Origin: Flavobacterium poyangense
GTDB taxonomy: Bacteria; Bacteroidota; Bacteroidia; Flavobacteriales; Flavobacteriaceae
DNA: 64,000 nt
Direction of reading: 5' to 3'
NCBI RefSeq assembly: GCF_011751075.1
Contig: NZ_JAALLN010000008.1
Span: forward strand, 62,001-126,000
The notes beneath the pieces were generated by a model. It was given only the letters and a program-made list of their open reading frames with translations. It had not been told where the DNA came from and did not search any database. The translations under genes were made by a program, and so were the position numbers. Shown here piece by piece: positions 37,856-45,788 of the stretch; the stretch's first letter is position 1, and each line of letters begins with the position of its first letter.

Positions 37856-38635
37856 TTACAACGAACGGTCTAAATGCGTATATCCTCCATCTACATAAAT
37901 TAACTGACCTGTTGTATGACTTGATTTATCAGACAATAAGAAAACAGCCATATTTGCAATTTCTTCAACAGTTGTCATTCTATTTTCAAATGGAATTTTT
38001 GATTTTATTTCTTCTAATTTTTGCTCCGGATTTTCAAGTGTTTTAATCCAGCTATCGTACAATGGCGTGTAACATTCCGCCACAATAACGGCGTTTACAC
38101 GGATTCCATATTTCAGTAATTCTACTGCCCATTCGCGGGTCAAAGCATTACGTCCACCGTTTGAAGCGGCATAGGCAGAAGTATTTCCTTGTCCGGTATC
38201 TGCTGTTTTCGAACCAATATTGACAATTGCGCCCTTAGTTTTTTTCAACTCCGGCAAGGCATTTTGTGCGATTAAATAATAATGGACTAAATTTTTATGA
38301 ATCGATGCTATAAATTTTTCATAATCCCCACTTTCCAGGCCTATACCATCATTTACACCGGCATTATTCACCAATCCATCAATACGTCCGCACAAAGCGA
38401 TAACCTGATCTACGGCAGTTTTACAAGCTTTAGGATCTGTCAATTCTGCTACTACCGCAAAGGCTTTTCCGTTCTCTGCTTCTATTTCCTCTATAGCTGT
38501 TTGGTTGTCGGCTGCATCTCTTCCAATTATTACAGGAATAGCCCCTTCAGCAGCCAAAACTTTGCAGATTCCGAGCCCAATTCCTTTAGCCCCACCGGTG
38601 ACGATAATTATTTTGTCTTTAAGATTAAGGTTCAT
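37856..38635 (-). CDS. SDR oxidoreductase, probable L-fucose dehydrogenase
   Basis: With the ATG at 38635 the product has 259 residues and starts right before the Rossmann strand (MNLNLKDKIIIVTGGAKGIG). The upstream ATG at 38659 adds eight residues without support. NNAG and a Ser in NIGSKTA are present, but the catalytic YxxxK reads YAASN, so the Lys is replaced by Asn. It sits between lactonase and fucosidase genes. Oxidation of L-fucose to L-fuconolactone is the expected reaction. GGRNALTREWAVELLK is typical of SDRs in Bacteroidota fucose and rhamnose loci. Confidence 0.85.
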   Translation of the reverse strand: MNLNLKDKIIIVTGGAKGIGLGICKVLAAEGAIPVIIGRDAADNQTAIEEIEAENGKAFAVVAELTDPKACKTAVDQVIALCGRIDGLVNNAGVNDGIGLESGDYEKFIASIHKNLVHYYLIAQNALPELKKTKGAIVNIGSKTADTGQGNTSAYAASNGGRNALTREWAVELLKYGIRVNAVIVAECYTPLYDSWIKTLENPEQKLEEIKSKIPFENRMTTVEEIANMAVFLLSDKSSHTTGQLIYVDGGYTHLDRSL

Positions 38636-38693
38636 TGGTTCTCTGTTTTTGGTTAGCAAGTTTTTTGTAAAACGGTTACTTATAATTTTAATT

Positions 38694-38837
38694 TAAACAC
38701 ATAGAAACATAGCTATTGAACGCTCCCAAAAAAGACGCTTTACTTTATAAAATGTACATAGATTTCTCTATGTGAAAGAAACCAGTTTCTTTATGCCCTC
38801 CTTTTTTTAGCTATAAAATCTATATTTCTATGTGTTA
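38694..38837. repeat. CACATAGAAACATAG element, copy 6
   Basis: The ends are AAACACATAGAAACATAG and CTATATTTCTATGTGTTA, with an internal ACATAGATTTCTCTATGTG hairpin. It lies between the lactonase and dehydrogenase genes of one apparent operon. Confidence 0.85.
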
Positions 38838-38861
38838 AATATTTTATATCCAGATTTTAAT

Positions 38862-39695
38862 CTATTCCATTAACTGATAAAAATCAATCGCATTTCTGCT
38901 CCAAAATTTATCCTGATCCTCTTTAGAAAATTTCAAAAAATAATGCTCGGCAATATCACACAAATCGGCATAAGAGGCTGCCAGTAAACTTACTGGCCAA
39001 TCACTGCCAAACATCAAACGATCCATTCCAAATGCCTCAGTAACGACATCTAAGCAAAAGGTAAAATCTGTCTCTGTCCAATTATTCCAGTCGGCTTCGG
39101 TTACTAAACCGGAAACCTTACACATTACATTTGGATATTTCGCAATAGCTTTTATCCCCTTTTCCCATTCATTGAATTCTTTATTCTTAAAATCCGGCTT
39201 GGCCAGATGATCAATAACAAAATTTTGTTTCGGGAACTTTGCTACTAATTTTGCTGCATTTTCCAGCTGTTTCGGAAAAATCAAAATGTCGTAGGTAAAT
39301 TTGTATTTATCTAATTTCGAAATTCCATTTAAAAACCTTTCAGATAACATAAAATCAAGATCTGCTTCGGATTGAATAATATGTCTGAATCCTTTTAGTT
39401 TCTTATACTTATAGAAATATTCTAAACGTTCTTCAATATTTTCTGCACATAAATCAACCCAACCTACAATGCCTTTTATAAAATCATGGTCTTTAGCAAG
39501 ATCCAAAAGAAAACGTGTCTCTTTTTCACTTTGATCTGCCTGCACCGCTACACAGCCATCAACTCCATTTTCTGTCAATAAAGGCTTTAAATCGGCCGGC
39601 AAAAAATTCCTTTTGATCACTTTCATTTCTTCACTAATCCATGCATCTTTTACAGGATTGTATTTCCAAAAGTGCTGGTGACTATCTATTCTCAT
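38862..39695 (-). CDS. Amidohydrolase, probable L-fuconolactonase
   Basis: With the ATG at 39695 the product has 277 residues and starts MRIDSHQHFW, the metal-binding HxH strand. The ATG at 39704 would add three residues. Later motifs FRHIIQ, FVIDHLAKPDF and MFGSDWPV complete the amidohydrolase_2 barrel. The family opens L-fuconolactone to L-fuconate in this pathway. It overlaps the mutarotase stop by 14 bp, so translation is probably coupled. Confidence 0.88.
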   Translation of the reverse strand: MRIDSHQHFWKYNPVKDAWISEEMKVIKRNFLPADLKPLLTENGVDGCVAVQADQSEKETRFLLDLAKDHDFIKGIVGWVDLCAENIEERLEYFYKYKKLKGFRHIIQSEADLDFMLSERFLNGISKLDKYKFTYDILIFPKQLENAAKLVAKFPKQNFVIDHLAKPDFKNKEFNEWEKGIKAIAKYPNVMCKVSGLVTEADWNNWTETDFTFCLDVVTEAFGMDRLMFGSDWPVSLLAASYADLCDIAEHYFLKFSKEDQDKFWSRNAIDFYQLME

Positions 39696-40029
39696 GCAAA
39701 TCAAATATTTTATCCATCAGTATCCATTTTTCAGCTTCTTTTGCCCCGGGAAGTGCTTTTTGGTATTTCCACATCAATTCTTCCCATTTCTGAACCACAG
39801 GATTAGCAGCATCCATCTCCCCTTTTCTTTCAAAAGTAAAAGTTTCATTAGCCTCAATAATCATAAACATTCTGTTGCCTATGCAATAAATTTCAAGATT
39901 TTCGATTCCGGAATTGACGATACTTTCTGTAATTTCCGGCCAAATTTTTTCATGATACTTTTTGTACTCGGCCATTAATGTCGGATCTTCATTTAAATCT
40001 AATGCCAGACCAAATTTTTGAGTTACCAT
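39682..40029 (-). CDS. RhaM-like sugar mutarotase, probable L-fucose mutarotase
   Basis: This 115-residue protein of the L-rhamnose mutarotase (DUF718) fold has YKKYHEKIWPEITESI and the His/Trp-rich NPVVQKWEELMWKYQ. It interconverts alpha and beta anomers of the 6-deoxyhexose and supplies the anomer used by the dehydrogenase. Fucose rather than rhamnose is inferred from the neighbours (fucosidase, lactonase, dehydrogenase). It is the first gene of the unit; a partial LacI-type operator is ~130 bp upstream. Confidence 0.85.
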   Translation of the reverse strand: MVTQKFGLALDLNEDPTLMAEYKKYHEKIWPEITESIVNSGIENLEIYCIGNRMFMIIEANETFTFERKGEMDAANPVVQKWEELMWKYQKALPGAKEAEKWILMDKIFDLHENR

Positions 40030-40158
40030 ACTCCTTTATTTAAAATTGAAGGTTAAAAAACCTAAAACTATGATTATCAACAACAAACAACTCAAACTAA
40101 AATTTATTTAGACAAGAATATAATATCTCTCTCAATTTCAACAAAAACAAACCGATCA

Positions 40159-40174
40159 ACTAAATCGTTTTTAT
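40159..40174. promoter_or_regulatory. Putative LacI-family operator before the mutarotase operon
   Basis: ACTAAATCGTTTTTAT has a perfect left half of ACTAAATCGATTTAGT and a weak right half. Another loosely related word (AAACGATATTTTACT) follows ~20 bp on. It is the weakest member of the set. The rest of the 40030-40512 gap holds no gene. Confidence 0.4.
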
Positions 40175-40512
40175 GATTCGTGAAACGATATTTTACTACC
40201 GTTTTCAAAAAATAAAATTATTGTTTAAATACCTTTTATTTTACTCCAAAATTATCATTAATTAAGCTTTTTTTATCTTTATAATTAAATTCGTAGAAAA
40301 ACTCTTAATATTTAGAATTTTCAATATAATTCACTGTTCCAAAAGAAATAAAAATGATTCTCCCTATATCAACTCAAAAGAACGGACTGATTTAAAAAAC
40401 AGGAAAGATTCGAAAAAAAGAACTTAGCCTTTTGATAATCATTTACAATGAATCAAGGAATAAAAAGACCAAAGTCCATATTTACATATAGAATATTTTA
40501 AAGACGTTTTTT

Positions 40513-41379
40513 TTAAACTAAAGCCTTTTTTCGATATTCTTTAGGAGTTGTTCCTATTAGTTTCTTGAACAACTTATTGAAGTTTGAGGCCGTTTTATAG
40601 CCACATTCATAGGCGATTTCAGAAACGCCCAAATCGGTCTCGATTAAATACTTACACGCATTTGAAACTCGTATCTCATTTAGATACTCCACAAAAGGTT
40701 TTTTTGTCTTTGCCTTAAACATTCTGCAAAACGAGGTTGGAGTTAAATTAGCAATTTTTGCAATTTCATCAAGTGATATATCCTCTTTATAATTCGATTT
40801 TACGTATTGAAAAACTTCTACAAGTCGATCGTTTTTATTTTCATCATTGGCTGAAACATAAGAACTATCATTGATACACCTTAAATCTTTACTTTTCGAC
40901 AAAAGAAATAAAATTTCAATCAATCCCAAAACCACTTCAAATCCTTTCTTTTTAAGCAATTTTTCCATTTTTTTAGAAACCAAAGCATTCGTTTGCCCTG
41001 AGATCGAAACGCCTTTTATGGCTTCAGAGAAAAACTTCTTCACATCTTGTGCTTCGGGTAATTCATAAAATGACTCTCCAAAAAGGTCTCTGCTAAAATA
41101 AATCACGATTGCTTTTGCCTTTAAACTATTAATGCCTTTATAAAAAATTTCATCATTAAGCCAAACGTGCGGGATATCATCGCCCAGAAAAACCATATCT
41201 CCGGATTCGAATGATTCTACAGCATTTCCGATAATTCTTTTTCCATGACTTTCTAAAATGTAAACCAGTTCAAATTCCGGATGCGAATGAAAAGGCGACT
41301 GAAAAAAAGATTCTTCACGCGAGAATACAGACAATGATGTATTGGTATAGGAAGCAATATTAGTCTTTACAATTTTCAT
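40513..41379 (-). CDS. AraC-family transcriptional regulator
   Basis: This 288-residue protein has an N-terminal cupin sensor (HSHPEFELVYI, GDMVFLGDDIPHVW) and a C-terminal double helix-turn-helix (ISLDEIAKIANLTPTSFCRMF and LGVSEIAYECGYKTASNFN, ending TTPKEYRK). It is predicted to sense a sugar through the cupin and activate nearby genes. It is divergent from the ROK kinase and glycosylasparaginase genes, its most likely targets. Confidence 0.92.
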   Translation of the reverse strand: MKIVKTNIASYTNTSLSVFSREESFFQSPFHSHPEFELVYILESHGKRIIGNAVESFESGDMVFLGDDIPHVWLNDEIFYKGINSLKAKAIVIYFSRDLFGESFYELPEAQDVKKFFSEAIKGVSISGQTNALVSKKMEKLLKKKGFEVVLGLIEILFLLSKSKDLRCINDSSYVSANDENKNDRLVEVFQYVKSNYKEDISLDEIAKIANLTPTSFCRMFKAKTKKPFVEYLNEIRVSNACKYLIETDLGVSEIAYECGYKTASNFNKLFKKLIGTTPKEYRKKALV

Positions 41380-41795
41380 TTTAAGAATAGTAATGATAAT
41401 TAATAATTAAATAAGGATAAAATCGAATTAATCGCTTATTTTTTTTAGATATAATTTTAAATTTCCCAAAAAACAAAAATAATAAAAAATTAATATGACA
41501 GTACTAAATCGTTTTACTAAGTTTGAAAAAATCAAAAACAAATACAAAAAGGGGTGATTCATTTTTACTATTTACTAAAAATCTCTACCTCTTTTTTTCA
41601 ACACTTTGCCTTGATTTATGAGCTAAACACAAAAATAAATAAGGACAAAATTGAGATTTTGCGATAAAAAAAGAACTGTTATTAATTAGGAAGAGATTTC
41701 CCAGAAAAATATTTTAAAATAATTATAAATAAAAAAAATGAAAGGTTTTCTTTCCAAAATAAAACCTTTCAGTACCACAAGAATAAAAGTAAAAG
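41380..41795. other. Divergent regulatory region, AraC and ROK genes
   Basis: It has no gene. It contains the operator at 41503-41518 with a TAAGTTTG -7 box overlapping it at 41518-41525 (plus strand), ~270 bp before the ROK start. Both the AraC and LacI proteins may act here. Confidence 0.5.
41503..41518. promoter_or_regulatory. Putative LacI-family operator before the ROK gene
   Basis: ACTAAATCGTTTTACT matches ACTAAATCGATTTAGT at 14 of 16 positions. The following TAAGTTTG overlaps it by one base and fits the TAnnTTTG -7 consensus, so a bound repressor would block the promoter. Confidence 0.6.
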
Positions 41796-42698
41796 ATGGA
41801 AAAAAGATTTGCAATAGCCATGGATGTTGGCGGTTCTCATATTACTTCTGCAATTGTGGATCTGAGCGAAATGAAGGTCTTTGAAGAATCCATGTTTAAG
41901 GTTTCTTTTAATTCTAATTTACCAACCGCGGAAGTAATGGATTATTGGGAAAATGCCATTCGAACTTTATTAGAAAAATCAGAAGTTGGCAAATTATCGG
42001 GAATAGCGTTGGCTGTACCGGGGCCTTTTGATTATGAAGACGGAACCTGTTGGATTAAAGATCAGGACAAATACAACCATTTCTATGGCCTCAATATAAA
42101 AGATTTGCTGAGAGAGCGTTTTGATTTTGATGCGAACTTTCCAATTGTTTTTGAAAATGATGCTAAGAGTTTTGGAAAGGGTGAAGTATATAAAAATATG
42201 GAAAATCTTCCTAAAAATGTACTGGCTATTACCTTGGGTACAGGGCTTGGTGCCTGCTTTATCGAAAACGGAAAAATTGTAAATACAGGTAGCACAGTTC
42301 CCAAAAATGGCGAAATATGGAATCTTCCCTATAAAAATGGCATGGCAGAAGATGCCGTTTCTCTGAGAGGCTTGCTTTCTAATTATCAAAATCTAAGCGG
42401 TATTCTAGCAAGTAATGGCTTGGAATTGTATACCTTAGCTGTAAAAGGAAATCAAAAAGCCTTAGAAGCTTTTAATTTGTTTGGAGAGGATCTGGCCGAA
42501 ATTATTTTACCCTGGATAAAAAGCTTTGATGCAAATATGCTTGTTATTGGAGGAAAAGTAGCCAATGCCGGAGATTTATTTCTCAATTCTTTTAAAGAAA
42601 AAGCAAAACAATCAGGAATTGAAATTGAACTATTACTCTCAACAGATAATGAAACAACTGCTCTATTAGGAGCTGCAAGTTTACTATATAAAGCCTAA
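41796..42698 (+). CDS. ROK-family sugar kinase
   Basis: This 300-residue protein has the ATP-binding MDVGGSHITSAIVD, the hinge GIALAVPGPFD, the catalytic Asp in ENDAKSFGKGE and a second phosphate loop LGTGLGACF. The usual ROK zinc cluster (CxCGxxGCxE) is absent; the region reads GEIWNLPYKNGMAED instead. It is cytoplasmic. It lies 11 bp before the glycosylasparaginase gene, so GlcNAc (or mannose) released from N-glycans is the likely substrate. Confidence 0.87.
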   Translation: MEKRFAIAMDVGGSHITSAIVDLSEMKVFEESMFKVSFNSNLPTAEVMDYWENAIRTLLEKSEVGKLSGIALAVPGPFDYEDGTCWIKDQDKYNHFYGLNIKDLLRERFDFDANFPIVFENDAKSFGKGEVYKNMENLPKNVLAITLGTGLGACFIENGKIVNTGSTVPKNGEIWNLPYKNGMAEDAVSLRGLLSNYQNLSGILASNGLELYTLAVKGNQKALEAFNLFGEDLAEIILPWIKSFDANMLVIGGKVANAGDLFLNSFKEKAKQSGIEIELLLSTDNETTALLGAASLLYKA

Positions 42699-42709
42699 AA
42701 TAAAAGGAT

Positions 42710-43714
42710 ATGACAAATCGTAGAAATTTTCTAAAAAAAACGGCAATAGCATCGGCTGCCGTAGCATTAAGTTCTTTTACCGGGCGAGCAAAAGAACATA
42801 AAGAACAAAACGAGCTTCCCGACGGAAAAGTACGCAAACCAATTGTACTTTCTACCTGGCGTTTTGGCTTGAAAGCTAATGAAGCGGCTTGGGAGGTATT
42901 AAAAAAAGGAGGTCGCGCCTTAGATGCTGTAGAAACCGGGGTAAAAGTTACCGAAGCCGACCCAAAAGAAAGAAGTGTGGGTTACGGCGGCAGACCTGAT
43001 CGCGACGGACGTGTAACATTAGACGCCTGCATTATGGACGAATTGTCAAATATTGGTTCTGTAGGTTGTCTTGAATTTATAAAACATCCTATTTCTGTTG
43101 CGCGTGCCGTAATGGAAAAAACACCTCACGTTATGCTTGTTGGTGACGGAGCACTGCAATTTGCATTAGCACAAGGTTTTCCAAAAGAAAATCTATTAGT
43201 CCCTGATTCAGAAAAAGAATGGAAAGAATGGCTCAAAACATCCGAATACAAACCAATTGCCAATATTGAGAACCATGATACCATTGGAATGATCGCTCTT
43301 GATGCAGCAGGAAATCTATCAGGCGCCTGTACAACAAGTGGAATGGCTTTTAAAATGCACGGCCGATTAGGAGATTCTCCTATTATTGGAGCCGGTTTAT
43401 ATGTTGATAACGAAATTGGAGCGGCAACCGCAACAGGTCATGGTGAAGAAGTGATTAGAATTGCCGGTTGTCATCTGGTTGTTGAATTAATGCGTCAGGG
43501 AAAGTCTCCTCAAAAAGCATGTGAAGAAGCGGTTTATAGAGTCGTAAAACTAATAAAAATCAGAAATAAAAACCTAAAAGACATTCAGGTTGGATTTATT
43601 GCCCTGAATAAAATAGGAGATTACGGTTCTTATTGTGTGCAAAGTGGTTTTAACTATGCCGTTCATGACGAAACCGGAAATCGTTTGATTGATCCTGATT
43701 ATTATATCGAATAA
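42710..43714 (+). CDS. N4-(beta-N-acetylglucosaminyl)-L-asparaginase (glycosylasparaginase)
   Basis: This 334-residue protein has a twin-arginine signal (NRRNFLKKTAIASAAVALSS). It is an Ntn-hydrolase of the glycosylasparaginase family: GGRALDAVETGV, GYGGRPDRDG, and the self-cleavage site in NHDTIGM, where Thr191 becomes the N-terminal nucleophile of the beta chain. Then come GACTTSGMAFKMHGR and GAATATGHGE. It splits GlcNAc-Asn into GlcNAc and aspartate, the step left when a PNGase has not acted. Tat export fits a protein that must fold before crossing the membrane. Confidence 0.93.
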   Translation: MTNRRNFLKKTAIASAAVALSSFTGRAKEHKEQNELPDGKVRKPIVLSTWRFGLKANEAAWEVLKKGGRALDAVETGVKVTEADPKERSVGYGGRPDRDGRVTLDACIMDELSNIGSVGCLEFIKHPISVARAVMEKTPHVMLVGDGALQFALAQGFPKENLLVPDSEKEWKEWLKTSEYKPIANIENHDTIGMIALDAAGNLSGACTTSGMAFKMHGRLGDSPIIGAGLYVDNEIGAATATGHGEEVIRIAGCHLVVELMRQGKSPQKACEEAVYRVVKLIKIRNKNLKDIQVGFIALNKIGDYGSYCVQSGFNYAVHDETGNRLIDPDYYIE

Positions 43715-43715
43715 C

Positions 43716-44300
43716 CTAGCCACTAATTATACGAATTTTCACGAATTATTTTCTTTAAAACTAAGACATAATCATTTTAATTCTTTTAATCTGTGGCAAA
43801 AAAAAAGTTGCCACAGATTTCACTGATTTAAAGGATTTCTTTTCTGATTCAATAGTATTAATCGAGTTCAAGCTAAAAACAAAGCAATTTTTGAAAACTA
43901 ACGAAATTCATGTCAAAAAAGCTAGCCACTAATTGCACGAATTTTCACGAATTATTTTTTTTTAAACTAACACATAATCATTTTAATTCTTTTAATCTGT
44001 GGCAAAAAAAAAGCTGCCACAGATTTCACTGATTTAAAGGATTTCTTTTCTGATTCAATTGTAGTATTAAACAATTGAGTTCAGACTAGAAACAAGCCAA
44101 TTTGTGGAAATTAGCGAAATTCGTGGCAAAAGAACTAGACACTAATTGCACGAATTTTTATGAATTATTTTTTTAAACTAAGAAATAATCGTTTTAATCT
44201 TTTAATCTGTAGCAAAAAAAAGCTGCCACAGATTTTACTGATCTAAAGGATTTCTTTTCTGATCTACTACAACTATTCAATAATCGAGTTCACGTTAACA
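43716..44300. repeat. Three tandem copies of a ~206-bp repeat
   Basis: Copies begin with CTAG(C/A)CACTAATT at 43716, 43922 and 44135, giving periods of 206 and 213 bp; the last copy is cut short at the GH29 gene. Each has CACGAATTTTCACGAATT, then AATCTGTGGCAAAAAAA, an inverted GCCACAGATTTCACTGATTT and AAAGGATTTCTTTTCTGAT. The family also occurs at 10387-10493 and 57764. No gene lies here; the GH29 promoter must be inside or between copies. Confidence 0.9.
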
Positions 44301-44309
44301 AAAAACCAA

Positions 44310-45758
44310 ATGAAAAATAAACTCCAGTTACTGTTTACAGCATTAGTTTGTGCCAGTGCCTTTTCTTTGCATGCCCAGGGCGATTTTAGCATGGAAGCCA
44401 ACAAATCTGAAGAAGCGGGATACATTGCGCCAAAAGATCCATTAGTAAAAGCAAATCTCGACAAATGGCAAGGCTACAAATTTGGTATCTTAATACATAT
44501 GGGGCTTTATACACAACTGGGAACAGTAGAATCCTGGGGGCTGGCTCCGGAAGACTGGGTAGGCAGAGATGGTTACGACGACTATTACCAATACGCAACC
44601 GATTACAGAAATACCAAATACAAGTTGAACCCTACACGTCTAAATTCAGAAAAGTGGGCAAAAATGTTCAAAAACGCAGGGGCAAAATACATGATATTCA
44701 CGTCTAAACATCATGATGGTTTTTGTATGTACGATTCAAAATTTACCGATTTTAAAATTACAAATCCTGAATTCCCTTACGCCAAAAATGCAAAAGCCGA
44801 CGTTTTAAAAGATGTATTGGATGCTTCCAGAAAAGAAGGATTGGCTGTAGGAGTTTATTACTCAAAACCGGACTGGACAACTCAAAACTTCTGGTGGTCT
44901 TATTATCCGCCAAAGGACAGAAATCCTACTTACGACATTACTAAATTTCCTGAAAGATGGAAAAGTTATGTAACGTACACCCAAAATCAGCTCAACGAAT
45001 TGACTACAAATTATGGCAAAGTTGATATTCTTTGGCTTGATGGCTGCTGGGTTCGACCACTTTCGACCATTAACAAAAAAGTAGAAGAGTTCTGCAAATA
45101 TCCTTACGATATGGATATTGATATGAAATTAATCTCTGAAACCGCCCGTAAAAAACAACCCGGAATGCTTGTTGTCGATCGTTGGGTTCCCAGTGAATAT
45201 GAGAACTATTTAACACCGGAACAAAAAACACCTGAGAAACCTTTAACAGTACCTTGGGAAAGCTGTATCACTCTTGGCGGTGCCTGGGGATGGGTTGCCA
45301 ATGATCATTACAAATCGTCTAAAGAAGTCATACAACTAATGACAAATATTGTAGTAAAAGGAGGAAACTTACTTCTGGGTGTAGGCCCTGACGCCAAAGG
45401 AGAATTTGATCCGAAAATTGAAGCCACTTTGACCGGTGTTGGAAAATGGCTAACAGCAAATGGAGAAGCGATTTATGACACCAAACCCGTTGCTCCCTAC
45501 TTAGATGGAAAAGTAGGTTATACACAAAAAGGAAATACCATTTACGGTATTTATATGCCCGCAAAAGATGAAAAAGAACTACCGGCAACACTCACGATCA
45601 AAACAGATAAAAAAGGCAATTTAAAAGCTTCTTTATTGGGTACTAAACTAAAATTGACAAGTACAAAGATTGATGGAGGAATTATCGTTACCATTCCACA
45701 AGACTTAAGAACTTCTTTGGCTGCTCAGGAAGCTGTCGTAATTAAAGTGATTCCATAA
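44310..45758 (+). CDS. GH29 alpha-L-fucosidase (482 aa)
   Basis: The signal peptide ends near SLHAQ. The barrel has KFGILIHMGLYTQLG, FTSKHHDGFCMYD and the nucleophile Asp244 in ILWLDGCW. It shares long stretches with the 494-residue GH29 at 50536, including the WESCIT region and YLTPE, so the two are paralogues. It is followed 30 bp later by another GH29. The linkage is unknown. Confidence 0.93.
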   Translation: MKNKLQLLFTALVCASAFSLHAQGDFSMEANKSEEAGYIAPKDPLVKANLDKWQGYKFGILIHMGLYTQLGTVESWGLAPEDWVGRDGYDDYYQYATDYRNTKYKLNPTRLNSEKWAKMFKNAGAKYMIFTSKHHDGFCMYDSKFTDFKITNPEFPYAKNAKADVLKDVLDASRKEGLAVGVYYSKPDWTTQNFWWSYYPPKDRNPTYDITKFPERWKSYVTYTQNQLNELTTNYGKVDILWLDGCWVRPLSTINKKVEEFCKYPYDMDIDMKLISETARKKQPGMLVVDRWVPSEYENYLTPEQKTPEKPLTVPWESCITLGGAWGWVANDHYKSSKEVIQLMTNIVVKGGNLLLGVGPDAKGEFDPKIEATLTGVGKWLTANGEAIYDTKPVAPYLDGKVGYTQKGNTIYGIYMPAKDEKELPATLTIKTDKKGNLKASLLGTKLKLTSTKIDGGIIVTIPQDLRTSLAAQEAVVIKVIP

Positions 45759-45788
45759 TTCAAAAAAGAAGTTAATAACATAAGATAA

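Noticed and set aside
38297..38656. Plus-strand ORF of 119 codons
   Set aside because: It is a shadow of the L-fucose dehydrogenase gene on the minus strand, which has clear SDR motifs.
39682..40029. L-rhamnose pathway as the alternative reading of the mutarotase/lactonase/SDR genes
   Set aside because: Five fucosidases, FucP and the fuconate-type dehydratase make fucose the better substrate; no rhamnosidase is seen, though the enzymes may accept both.
41994..42389. Minus-strand ORF of 131 codons
   Set aside because: It lies wholly antisense to the ROK kinase, which has conserved motifs; no independent support.
43716..44300. Possible CRISPR array (three regular direct repeats)
   Set aside because: The unit is ~206 bp and conserved along its whole length, with no short repeats separated by unique spacers and no cas genes nearby.
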